DNA of 64,000 nt from positions 7,237,716 through 7,301,715 of the forward strand of contig NC_087067.1 in the NCBI RefSeq assembly GCF_963678635.1, given 5' to 3'. The stretch's first letter is position 1. Every line of letters begins with the position of its first letter. The notes beneath the pieces are model-generated. The model saw only the letters and a program-made list of their open reading frames with translations. It was not told the origin of the DNA and did not search any database. This document shows positions 29,618 to 40,600 of the stretch, in pieces. A program made the position numbers and the translations under genes. This stretch comes from Symsagittifera roscoffensis (Eukaryota; Xenacoelomorpha; Acoela; Convolutidae).

Positions 29618-30320
29618 TGAAAATTTAGCGTTAAAGTTGGAAAAATGCGCATTCTTTCAACCAGATGTGAACTGGTTAGGTCACAAACTTACTTCAGAAG
29701 GAATAACACCAAAAATCACCAAGACGGAGGCAATACTAAAATTGCAACACCCGAAGTCTCTAAAACAATTGAGATCGTTTATGGGTAGTATTAACCATCT
29801 TTCTAAATTCATCCCAAACGCTGCGAGCTTAACCGATCAGCTCAGACCATTGTTAAGCGAAGAAAACGAGAAAAAGAAAATGAAAAATGTTAAATTGCCC
29901 GTAAAAAAATTTGAATTGGGGGAAAAGCACTCTTTGATTTTCGAAGAAATAAAAAAGGCTGTGACAAAGATCGCACAAACTCATTACTATGACCCCAAAA
30001 AAAATACTCGGGTAAAGTGTGACGCAAGTCACAGTGGTCTAGGAGCAACTTTAGAACAGAAAACAGATAACGAATGTACCTATTGCGTTCGATTCACGTT
30101 ATCTTAACGCTCAAGACAAGAAGTATTCGACAAACGAGTTAGAACTGCTCGCAGTAGTTTGGGCGGTAGATAGATTTAAACACTACCTACTGGGGAAAAA
30201 TTCATTCTGGCTACAGACCATAAAGCTCTTATATCAGCACTAGGAGAAAATACATCTAACAAAACGTATCAATCCCCACTTACTAGGTGGGTAGATAGAC
30301 TACTACCATACCAATTTAGA
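29610..30320 (+). pseudogene. pol: G1 RT thumb and RNase H, two frameshifts
   Basis: 29610-30085 reads NWLGHKLTSEGITPKITKTE, then the SLKQLRSFMGSINHLSKFIP thumb, and YYDPKKNTRVKCDASHSGLG, which starts RNase H (catalytic Asp). At about 30085 the frame shifts and RYLNAQDKKYSTNELELLAV continues RNase H (catalytic Glu). At about 30197 a short A run has one A too few, after which FILATDHKALISALGENTSN (catalytic Asp) follows in frame with 30321. Confidence 0.88.
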
Positions 30321-31247
30321 GTGGTACAAATACCAGGTAAAGACATGGGAATTGTGGACTATATGTCAAGAGAGCCAAACGGAGAACCGTGGCCAGAGAC
30401 ATACTTAGATGAAAAATTCGTTCTAGCATCGATTGAATGTTTCCATAAAGCACTCGACTACTTAAGCAGCCGGCTAAACGATACGTTAAACATAAAACAG
30501 AATGTAAATATTCTAGAACATTCTGGATTTAGAGATACATTGGATGAATTAAAGGATACGTCATCCAACGGTTGCTATAGCAACCGTGCGGTTCAAAAAC
30601 GAACACGGCTCGACCGGAACAAAAACGGTCCAAATTCAAGTCTCTCAAATTGTGAGCCAAACACTTTAAGCAAATTTTCTCATTGCAAACAGTCGGTCGA
30701 CAATACTAGAAAACAAGAATATCTAGAACGAAAAAGTAGAATGGAGAAAAAACCGAAAAAGACAGTGAAAATAGTGGAACGAGAAAGAAATCGAGATTTA
30801 ATGCTGGAACAAGTGACGGAAACGACATATCGGAGAATGACAACAGTACAACGAAGACACGAATCAGACAGTTCAGAGGATGATATGCCACGTGTTGAAT
30901 GGCGAAAAATGGATATCGTTAATCAGAGAAGGGATTCAGGACAATCAACTTCATTACCAACACCTTCGGGGACTCCACAATCAGAGCCCAAAAGGCTAAC
31001 TTCCCTCTGGGATTTAGTTGGGTCAGAACGTGCAGACAAAGTAGTACCGGGGAGTTTGCTGGTGTTAGAAGCGTCAACAGTAATGTCCAGTCCACAGAAG
31101 AACATACCAGAAAGAAACAATGTGAAAGTTACCGAAGTGGACCTTACGGCCGACAGCCCAATATCAAGCCCTGAGATTAGTCTAGTTGGAGGACGGAATA
31201 GCGATAGGAAATCCAGAGAAGAAGAATTAGACAAGCAGAACAACTAG
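30321..31247 (+). CDS. pol: G1 pol linker after RNase H, ~270-residue low-complexity region
   Basis: The first ~35 residues (VVQIPGKDMGIVDYMSREPN and following) are the end of RNase H. The rest is Arg/Lys/Asp/Ser-rich, with ERERNRDLMLEQVTETTYRR, DSSEDDMPRVEW and SLPTPSGTPQSEPK, and looks disordered. Such a long charged insert between RNase H and integrase is larger than in most Gypsy elements. It ends at TAG 31245-31247, about 40 bases past where the integrase frame opens. Confidence 0.75.
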   Translation: MVQIPGKDMGIVDYMSREPNGEPWPETYLDEKFVLASIECFHKALDYLSSRLNDTLNIKQNVNILEHSGFRDTLDELKDTSSNGCYSNRAVQKRTRLDRNKNGPNSSLSNCEPNTLSKFSHCKQSVDNTRKQEYLERKSRMEKKPKKTVKIVERERNRDLMLEQVTETTYRRMTTVQRRHESDSSEDDMPRVEWRKMDIVNQRRDSGQSTSLPTPSGTPQSEPKRLTSLWDLVGSERADKVVPGSLLVLEASTVMSSPQKNIPERNNVKVTEVDLTADSPISSPEISLVGGRNSDRKSREEELDKQNN

Positions 31248-33670
31248 AAGACAAAAACCTGCACAACCTGTTGAAACTTTTCGACCGAAACCTACTTGCC
31301 GAATTAACAACGGATGATACATGGATGGATAGATTAAGGAGAGTGATAGAACGGAAAGATCGCAATTCATTCGAAATGATGGGGCCCTATACGAATTCAC
31401 TCTGGCATCAAATGGCCGTTGTTGACGATTGTATCATAGTAGATAGGAGATTAGCTGTTCCAGGACAACTGCGTCCTGCAGTGTTGCAGCGAATTCACCG
31501 AGGCCACCCAGGACAAGAAGCCATGTGGGACGTATCTCGATACCTGAGGTGGCCACATATGCACAAAGATATTGTGAATATGGCAGAGGAATGTCGTAGC
31601 TGTACTCACTATGGTAAGAACGTTAAATATTTCATACCAAAAAATGCGTCAAAACCACTCCCACTGCTCACGCAGCCGGGGCAGGAACTGCAATTAGATT
31701 ATGCGGGCCCCCTAGAAGATAAAAAGAGGAAGATGATCTACCTGCTTACAGCTATAGATAGATACTCAAAATTTCCTTCAGTAAAAATAACAAAATCAAC
31801 TGGGGGCAAGTCATCGGTGAAATTTCTGCGTACTTATATTGATACACATGGAATACCTGAATCAATAAGAATTGATCAGTTCTCGGGATTTAAAGGCAAA
31901 ACGATGAAGAAGTTCTGTACTAAAAATAATATCGAACAAAAATTCTGTCCGGTAGGGGACCACCGGGGATGTGGCCTGGTTGAGCGAACCATTCAAACAA
32001 TCAAACGAAGACTGGGAGTTATGTTATTGGATGAAAATGTCACATCAAAAAAACTTGCTCTTAGCACGATAATTCGGGATCTCAGGTGGAGTAAGCAAAA
32101 AACGACAAAATGCTCTCCATTTGAAGCACACTTTGGACGACTTTCAAAAACAGAATTCAAAATAGTAAGGGACACGTTCAAAAAAATTTCTGATCGTTTA
32201 GATAAGGAACACCTGGAGCGTTCAGCCCACACCGCATCACAGTTGAAAAGACGGGTTGACCAGTCACGCAATAACGTCAAAATCGTAAGAAAGAGCCAAA
32301 ACAGCGGAGAAGTCAGTCCCATGTTCAAGTCAGAATTAGAGTCAGCTAAAGACAGAGACCGGGCGAAAGCTCTGAGGACATTATTAGAAGCGAACGCTCG
32401 TTGGAACGCGACCAGGAGAGACACGTCGGCTAGCGATATTAGAAGAAAAGTGGACGAAACGAGTACAATAGACCCAGAATTACGGAAGGAGCTCTTATAT
32501 TCGTGGGAAAACGGCTTCCTTGAGGATAAACCCGAGAAGGTGGAACCAAGCTCGACTAACCTTTTGAGAAAGGATGAAGGCAGAAAGAGTGGAAAGGCGT
32601 TAACAAATCCGTTGAAGGGGAAAGTACAACTAGAAACTCCACACACAGTCAAAACAGCTGCGGGGGCAATTTATAGAAAGAGTGACATTGCTCAAACAAA
32701 AATCAACACTAGTGATATGAGAGATAAAAGCCCGAAAAAGGAACAATCTAGACAAAGCCCACATGGAGATGAGCCAAAATCAAAATCAAAGAAAAAAGAA
32801 GGCGGGTCACGGAAAAAGAACAGCGACTCCGAAGAAATGCCTGATATACAAAAACGGTCGAACTTGGAAAATGCAGTGGAATTCTACCAAGATAGTCAAC
32901 AAAATGTAACATCCAAAGAATTAGAAGTGAACGGAGGCCTTAACTTGGGCGTAAAGAGAGCTAAACCCAAGAATGCCGGTCCAGTGCGGGGAAACGCTGG
33001 GGGCTCAGAACCAAAAGGTGTTGGGAAAAAGGATAAAAAATCAACATGTCAAGAGGCTAGGAAACCGAAAGCTGCAATAACAGCACGCCAGAGAAACCAG
33101 GCGGACGAGGAAGAAATGAATACAATGTCATTTACAGAAAAAGCCTGTACTCTAAGTACATCCACTCCTAGAAAGGAAATGAGGGATAAAAGTAAGGAAA
33201 TCACCCAAAATAGTTCAGCAGAAAAGATATTGGAGACGTTCCAAAGCCGTGACCTAGCTACAGAAGACTGGAATCTCTTAGCAGATCAGGTTTTGACTAG
33301 GGGAGTTCAAAAAGAGGCAGAAACAATTCTAAAAAATGCAGACACGAGCGGCGACGAAGGAAGCAATGCGCCTCCAGGTTTTTCAGATGAATCGGGTGAG
33401 ACTGAAGTACCGGTTAGACGCAGCGGAAGACAGACGAAAAACAAAGGCCCAATTCGTTTCGGAAATCCTGTTAAACATTCTATCAAATTAATTACGACAG
33501 ATCAAGATATAACAGATCTTAACAAAGCAGCGCTAGAGGCATACAGATTCAAACTAGCAACGTTCAAAGCGGATGCCAACAAGCCGGTAGAAACGAAATT
33601 GGGATTGCTCGAAAAACATCTCTTTTGTCGGAAGTTTGGAAGCGAGGCACTGGATATTACAAAGACTTAA
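31205..33670 (+). CDS. pol: G1 integrase with ~460-residue charged C-terminal extension
   Basis: The frame is open from about 31205 (RRIRQAEQLEDKNLHNLLKL); the first ATG is at 31271. Counting from there: the HHCC zinc domain lies at residues 76-111 (HRGHPGQEAM … ECRSC). The catalytic core has Asp143 (LQLDYAGP), Asp202 (IRIDQFSGFKG) and Glu238 (GLVERTIQTIKRR), giving the exact D-x35-E spacing. Beyond about residue 330 the protein is Lys/Glu/Ser-rich and disordered, ending with EVPVRRSGRQTKNKGPIRFG and a helical tail. Integrase inserts the cDNA. The core is intact, unlike the upstream RT. Stop TAA is at 33668-33670. Confidence 0.92.
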
Positions 33671-33771
33671 GGAAAAATCAAAGCCGTTGAAAACTAATTA
33701 AACTGAGTATTAAATTTCATAGTTTTTTAATTTTTATATGCATACTATATAAAACTTAGTTATTCTAACCT
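33671..33771 (+). other. G1 region before the 3' LTR
   Basis: A short AT-rich segment. No clear polypurine tract is visible immediately before the LTR, which is unusual for an LTR element. Confidence 0.5.
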
Positions 33772-34008
33772 TGGAACGCATATCGGTATCTATAATTATA
33801 TATATTGTTATTAAGTTATTGTCAAGGTCATGCAGTGTTGATCGCTGGTTAGACTTTAGTTAGTCGTTGAGCTCTGCGTACCAAGATACGGTTATAGAGT
33901 TGTTTCACGGAACCGTAGTTCATGAATGAAAACAAAGTTTCAGTTTGAATTAAACTCTTGAGACTATATCATTTTCATTTGAGCTTATAGCATTATATCA
34001 CGTTATCA
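33772..34008 (+). repeat. 3' LTR of G1
   Basis: It begins TGGAACGCATATCGG and ends CACGTTATCA, 237 bp. It is shorter than the 5' LTR because the TA run is much reduced. Confidence 0.92.
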
Positions 34009-34369
34009 AAGCGACAGAATTACAGCCGACCGACCTCGGCACCAGAAATCTATCGAAATTTTTCAGCACCGACTTAAATTATTTGCAAATCTTAGCGTGC
34101 AGCTATTTAACATGCAGGCAACACAGAAGTCAACACATAGGCGCCACTTTCCTTACTACAAAATCATTAAAATGAAAAACAAAGTAAAATGTAGTTTGAA
34201 AAAGAAACAGATGAAACAAAATTATCATAGAACTCGATGGAAGACACCTAGGGACAGGCACCAGCTATATTTGTCTGAAATTTATATACTGATGCAGTAC
34301 GAAATGCGCAATTTCAAAAATGGGACTTTTGTAGATAAGCAACTCGGAAGAGTGAAAATTTTGTATTTT

Positions 34370-36480
34370 CCGAAAGACATTAACATTTCTTTCATGAAAA
34401 AAAAAGTAGTCGCCTATTCAGGAAAAAAAACGCGCAACCACTTTCTTTGATCGAACTTTTCATTTCAGATTTGTTAGGTAGCTTATCAGAAAATGCTAAA
34501 AACTTTAAAAAAAGGTCCAAATTCAAAAACTTTAGCCCCTTATGCAGAAGAGCTTCGCCGAACATGTAAATTCGATTGAACCCAAAAATCCGTTTGGCGG
34601 AGTAGTTCTTGAGAAAGGTCAAAAAATTTCAAAACAACGGTAAAAAAAAGCAAAACTTTGACATTTCAGTGTGTCAAAAAAATGTAGTTGCGTATGCAAA
34701 GGGACTTCTCACAACACCTTCTCTGAATTAAACCGAACAGCCCAGATACGGGAGGGTGTTTTCAGTAAAACTCATAAAAGCTCAAACATTATAAAATTAA
34801 CTTTCCTGAAGACGATAATTTTAGTGTATAAAAAACTGTGAGGAGGCCCTGATGCAAGGAAGCCTCACCTTATCCGTTATCTCCATTGGACCCACAACCT
34901 CAGGTTTGGGAAGTCAGTTTTCGAGATGAAAAACTTAAAAAATCGGTCAAAAAGCTTCTTGAACAATAATTTTTGTGAAGAAAGAATCTGTGGGTGGCTT
35001 CTTGTGCAGAAAAGATCTACAACCTGTACGTTCGCTTGAGCCCAAAAATCCAGGTTTGGCAGTGTGGTTCTCGTGAAAAGTTTCAAGAAACGGGCAGAAA
35101 ATCCAAATTTTTGACTTCTCCGAGGGACATAAATTTTTGTCAATTACGTAGTCGCGTAAGCAAAGGAGCTTTTCACAACCCGTTCTCTGGATTGAACCCA
35201 ACATTTCAGATAAAGTAGGGTTTTTGCGGAAAAATTCATAAAAAATCATCTTTAAAAACACTCAAAAAATTGAACTTTCCGAGGATGATAACTTTCTGTG
35301 TAATATATTTTAATAAAAACTCTAATGCAGGAAAGCTTCACTCTACCCATTATCTCCAATGAACCGCCAACTTCAGGTTTCGGAGGTTAGTTTTCGAGAA
35401 AATTCGAAAAAGTTCATAAAAGTTCAAAAAAATCAAAAATTTCTCTATTCACACGTCCAAAAACTTATTTGTACAAAAGTTTAGGCGTAGCCGCTAATGA
35501 ATGGGCTTTCCGCTTTCCATCACCGCTCTATTTACTGAAACAAATACCAGATTTTTTGAAGGCTGTAGACAAAAGGGTAAAAAAAAAGATCAAAGAATAA
35601 ACCGGTACAAAAAGCTGTAGGCAGTCTCTTTAGGGATACCTTTTTTTGAAAATCGGTTCAAAGGCTTTATCGAAAAAATATTTATTTTCCATAGCGTTCA
35701 AAAAAAACCCAATCCAAACATTTTCATAATACCTGCTTTTATCGAACAGGGTATCTAGGTAAAAATGCTGAGCAGGAGATCCTAAATTTTCTGATAGACA
35801 TTAACATTTCTTTCACGAAAAAAAAATAAAAAAAGTAGTTGCTTGTTCAGGAAAAAAAACGCGCAACCGCTTTCTTTGATCGAACTTATTTTAATCAGAA
35901 TATGCTAAGAACTTTAAAAAGCGGTCCACATTCAAAAACTTTAGCCGCTTATGCCGAAGAGCTTCTCCGAACATGTAAATTCGATTGAACCCAAAAACCC
36001 GTTTGGCGGAGTAGTTCTTGAGAAAGGTCAAAAAATTTCAAAACAACGGAAAAAAAACTTTGACATTTCAGTGTGTCAAAAAAAATGTAGTTGCGTATGC
36101 AGAGGGACTTCTCACAACACCTTCTTTGAATTAAACCGAACATCCCAGATACGGGTGGGTGTTTTCAGTAAAATTCATAGAAGGACCCACAACCTCAGGT
36201 TTGGGAATTCAGTTTTCGAGATGAAAAAATTAAAAAATCGGTCAAAAAGTTTCTTGAACAATAACTTTTGTGTAGAAAAAATCTTTGGGTGCCTTCTTGT
36301 GCAGAAGCTGTGGGTGGCTTCTTGTGCTGTGGGTGGCTTCTTTTTTGAAAATCGATTCAAAGGTTTTATGGAAAAATTATTTATTTTCCATAACGTTCAA
36401 AAAAATAAAAAAACCCAATCCAAACATTTTCATAATACATGCTTTTATCGAACAGGCCATCTAGGTTAACATGCCAAGCA
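34370..36480. repeat. Non-coding repeat family, two ~430-bp copies plus internal sub-repeats
   Basis: 34370-34800 recurs at 35790-36185 (CATTAACATTTCTTTCA, then GAAAAAAAACGCGCAACC, CGTTTGGCGGAGTAGTTCTT, and CAGTGTGTCAAAAAAA in the same order). 34889-35010 recurs at 36183-36330 (GGACCCACAACCTCAGGTTT). Within these, a theme AACCCAAAAATCCxGTTTGG repeats about every 150-170 bp, also at 35040 and 35345. Frames over it are not conserved proteins. It is an interspersed, partly tandem repeat. Confidence 0.75.
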
Positions 36481-37421
36481 AGACATCTGAAATTCAAATT
36501 GAAAATTGAACAATTTTACGAAGCGAAAACAAGGCCTGCAATCTATGTGCAGGCACCAGTTGCGCCGAAGAAAAAACTCATTTTGTAAAAAACTAAGTTC
36601 CATGTCCAACTTAAACTAAACTGTACTAACACACATCACAAGTAGTTAATAGTAGCTTAGTACCCATCCAGCTAGTACCAACCCATAAATGATTCAACTG
36701 ATTTTGTTAACTAGTTGTTAACCCGAAAAAAAGTCTACCATCCAATTTCATAACGCTTGCTACTCTCAAGCCTAAAAATTTGTTTGAAATACGACGAAAT
36801 TGTATATAATAGAAAAACCATTTCATCAACTTTGAGAATAAAGTTGTTAACGGGAAAAAGTCTTGTACACGGTTGCAACACCCTTACTTATCGCAACCCT
36901 AAAAAAATAAAATCCAATTTCAAAACTAGAAGCCGACCTTTTTCATGACTTTTACATTTTTGAAGTTCGGTAGATTTCTCCTTCATTCTAGCAAATGAAT
37001 TGGAATTAAACCTAAGAAATCAAGTCATATCGCAATAAAAATTAACTCGAGCACATCCGAACTATTGCAACCAATAAAAAAGCCAATTAAATCAAACTGT
37101 GCTTTCTGCGGGTATTAATGCACCTATTGCAATAAACTTGATGCTTTTGTGACGATACTTAAAGTCGTTTCAACTTAATCAAAGCTTTTTTCATAAGAAA
37201 AGCCGATTCTATTGTATTGATTATTGTATCGATTATTGAAGAAATGGAAGCGCGATTCGGTTTTTAAAAATTAAATTCATAGTAAATCTAGATATCAGCA
37301 TCTCAACCTTGGACGGCTTCGTTTCGTTAGTGTACACCAGATAAAACCAGATGAGAAGATTCAAAAAGAGAGTTCGAAAAGGGGATCGGAACAGTTTTGA
37401 AAAGCTACTGAGACTTTCATT
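36481..37421. other. Spacer downstream of the DCN1-like gene
   Basis: Non-coding, AT-rich. It contains the 3' flank of the minus-strand DCN1-like gene; no clear polyA signal was identified. Confidence 0.5.
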
Positions 37422-37636
37422 TCAGTCTAATTGCATTTTTTCTTCTGCTGTAGCTGAATTTGCTGTCGATTCCTTCTGTGCTTCTTCTTGCTTCCATCTG
37501 GCGTACTCTACGAACTCGTCCAAAAGGGTAGGCCACGCACCTTCCGTGTCGTATTCCTCGAAACTTCCGATCTGGTTCACAAAGTCTAAAGTCACATTCC
37601 ACGTATCTTCCGGAATCGTGTTGCGCTTCCTGCCAT
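37422..37636 (-). CDS. DCUN1D: DCN1-like exon 4 (C-terminal)
   Basis: The acceptor TTTTTTTAG precedes ATGGCAGG. With the G from exon 3 it reads DGRKRNTIPEDTWNVTLDF to EEKMQLD and TGA (37424-37422). The ATG-like start of this exon is not initiation. Confidence 0.93.
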
Positions 37637-40600
37637 CTAAAAAAACAAGCTAATATTGAAACAACGATTGCAAAAAGACAAATTAAAATGCACTTTCACG
37701 TCTCTTGCAGATTAAATAGAGAAAAGTATCACCATATTCACAAAAAATTTTAAAGGAAGCAACCTCGAAACGTTTGAAAAAATTTCATCTGAGAAAAACA
37801 AGAAAACTGGTTCAAAACATTAAAAACCAACACTTTTCTGCTTGTTTGGATATAAAGTGTAAAAAGCACAGTTAGCACCACAGGATAAATAAGTGCACTC
37901 CGAACTACGAAACAAACTTTCTAATGACAAGGTCCCAAAAGCTTGTCTTTGCTCTAGTTTATTTCATGGATGTTGGTCTTGAATTTCGCTTTGAATAGCA
38001 CAATATGATACTTGGCTTCAACTTAAAGCGTCATTCAAGTAAAATGCATGAAAAAACTGCTGGCGTTAAAATTCTAATTCATTCGTTCTGGTACTCTTTG
38101 TTTAAATTAAAGCGCTTTCAAAAACATACCAAGTGTTGCAAAAAATAAACTGTTGTTTGCAAATATCTATAAAAACTTGAAATTTTGCATTGCAAACGAT
38201 AATTCAGTTTTTCAACGAAAACTAAAAAAAAAAAAAAAGCTGAACACACAATTTAAGCTCCAAACAAACCACATTCTTCTCGCATATCTAAAGAAATCAA
38301 CTCAAAAACACCCGCTTGCTGTGCAAGTAGCACAGAAAACTCCGACCACAATCATAGAAAAACTCAAAAAAAAAACTTCTTTTCTTCAAATTAGTTTCGT
38401 TTTTTTTGCGAGTGGTACGGGTAGAAAGTAAGCAAATTAGACATAATCGACAACAGTTCTCTTCGAAAAGTGAAAAAGCAAAAACCTACCATAAAAGATT
38501 TTGTAATTTTTTGCAAAATAATTAAATTTTTTCTAGAAAAATTTAATGAACAAGAAAGCGCTAATTCAAGCTTTCAAAAAATTTTCCTTTTTTTCATATA
38601 ACGAAGGTTACTCGATTGCTTTTCTCACTGGAAATTGGACAAAACTCAAACACTTGAAACTAGTTCCCCAGAGGGATGGGGCGGGAGTGATTGGGCGGTC
38701 CCCCCCTCTCAGGAATTCGAACCCTGCCGACACAAAGGGTCCTCCTCTTGTGATATTTTGATATATCCATTTTTGGTGACGGGCCCTAAATTTATTGTAA
38801 AGGCGCCTTAGGCGCCAATATATACTAATTTTGAGGGGGGCGCGTTTTTGGCCTGTTTTTTTTGCCAAAATTGGTCAAAATGGGAATTACGTGGATTATT
38901 TATGAGTGATTATTTTCACGATGATTACCTGAGTTAGCGTGGAGTCACGAAAAAATTTCACATTCTTTCACATTCCCGGTCTTAAACTTGATGTTGTTTT
39001 GATATAAATAAATCGAGCTCGGCTAGAACTTTTTATTTATTAACTTAACGTTTTTTGCTGTTGTCAGCTTTGTTTCAGTTCTTTTTTTTGCTTGACTTAT
39101 CAGAACTTTTCAACCTCCGCCGTTCTACCCGAGCACCTATTGAAGGCTTACTTTTAACGGGAAAAAATAGAGAACAAATACAGCTGCCAGGTCAATAACA
39201 AATAGACTCAGGCTTTTCTATAATTTTAGCACGCAAATGAAGGTTAAGTTTGGTCATGAAAATAGTTGACGATAAGGACTACCTGAAATGGTTTCAAAAA
39301 TCTATATTTGTTTATATCTTAGGCAAATAGGATATTTAGAATTTGCTGCTTTAAAAATGTTTCGCCCTATTATACTTAATACTTTCTTCTAAAACTTTTT
39401 TCAAGGTTACCACTCTCGATGAGCTGAAAAGCTCTTTAATAACCCTGCAGGCAATTTGTAAGTTTTGTCAACAAGTTTTTGCGATAGTAGAACACGACGA
39501 AAATCAGATCTAAAGGCAATAAGAAAAATTAGTAATACGCCTCGAATAAGTAAAAACTCGGCTACATCTAGGGTTCGAAACCAGCGACCTAGAGACTATG
39601 TCTCACACGCCAACCACTCAGCCGCGGACGCTTAACAGGCATCAAACAATAGCCACAAGTAAAGAAGAGAACAGATGCTATGGAATTTTCAATGCTACAA
39701 GGAAATTTCCAAATAAGTGAACACTTTTAATGAGCACTTTTATTTGCAAGTTAGGTACGGAAAAAAGAAGGTTCGTAATAATACTTTACGCCGATTACGA
39801 GTTTAAACACAACCTCTAAGCCAATGTGTTATCTGATACCAAAAAACTGGCTTTCAGAAGAAAAAAGTTCCCTTCCTAATTTGATCATGCTTTAAGCAAG
39901 TTCATCAAAAATTATGTGGTGCCCAGTTGCAATAACAATGTTGAAGTTTAATTGAGGCTGATATAAATTTTGATTTAATTATTTAATATGACTACCCTTT
40001 AGACGAAATCATCCCAGTTTGAGAATTTTCAACATGGTAGCTTTCCTTCGTGTAAATTAAAATTAGCGCAACCTTATTCAGAAAATAACTAACGTGCACC
40101 AGATAAAAACTCTTTCCAGAGGTTGAGAAAAATGAATCCCCCCTCTCAAGAATTCGAACCCTGCGGACACAAAGGGTCCTACCCTTGTGCTATTTTGAGA
40201 TATCCATTTTTGGTGACGGGCCCTAAATTTATTGTAAAGGCACCTTTGGCGCCAATATATACTAATTTTGAGGAGGGGGGCGCTTTTTTGGCCTGCTTTT
40301 TTGCCAATTTTGCCTTTGGCGCAGAAAAATTGGTAAAAATGGGAATTACGTGGATTATTTATGTGTGATTAATTTCATGATGATTACCTGAGTTAGCGTG
40401 GAGTCACGAAAAAAACTTCACATTCCAGGTCTTAAGCTTGATGTTGTTTTGATATAAATAAATCGAGCTCGGCTAGAACTTTTTATTTATTAACTTAACG
40501 TTTTTTGCTGTTGACAGCTTTGTTTCAATTCTTTTTTTGCTTGACTTATCATAACTTTTCAACCTCCGCCGTTCTACCCGAGCACCTACTGAAGGCTTAC

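Larger units (their letters stand above)
26977..34008 (+). mobile_element. Ty3/Gypsy LTR retrotransposon (element G1), nearly complete
   Basis: Direct LTRs at 26977-27249 and 33772-34008 bracket gag, nucleocapsid knuckles, protease, RT, RNase H and integrase in Gypsy order, all on the plus strand. The LTRs differ mainly by the length of a TA run plus a few substitutions, so the insertion is moderately young. With TTGG as the LTR start, the flanks AAAC and AAGC are a near-match 4-bp target site. Frameshifts in pol make this copy inactive. Confidence 0.93.

Noticed and set aside
31993-32652. 219-codon minus-strand ORF inside G1 integrase
   Set aside because: It is an antisense shadow of the integrase frame, Ser/Leu-rich with no family signal.
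37417-37602. Alternative minus-strand frame across DCN1-like exon 4
   Set aside because: The phase-consistent frame from exon 3 gives the conserved DCN1 C-terminus; this Arg-rich frame does not.
40132-40368. 81-codon ORF repeated at 1449-bp intervals (also 41581, 43030)
   Set aside because: It is repeated only because the DNA is tandemly repeated. It lies in an intron, has no domain, and is opened by the C-rich block.
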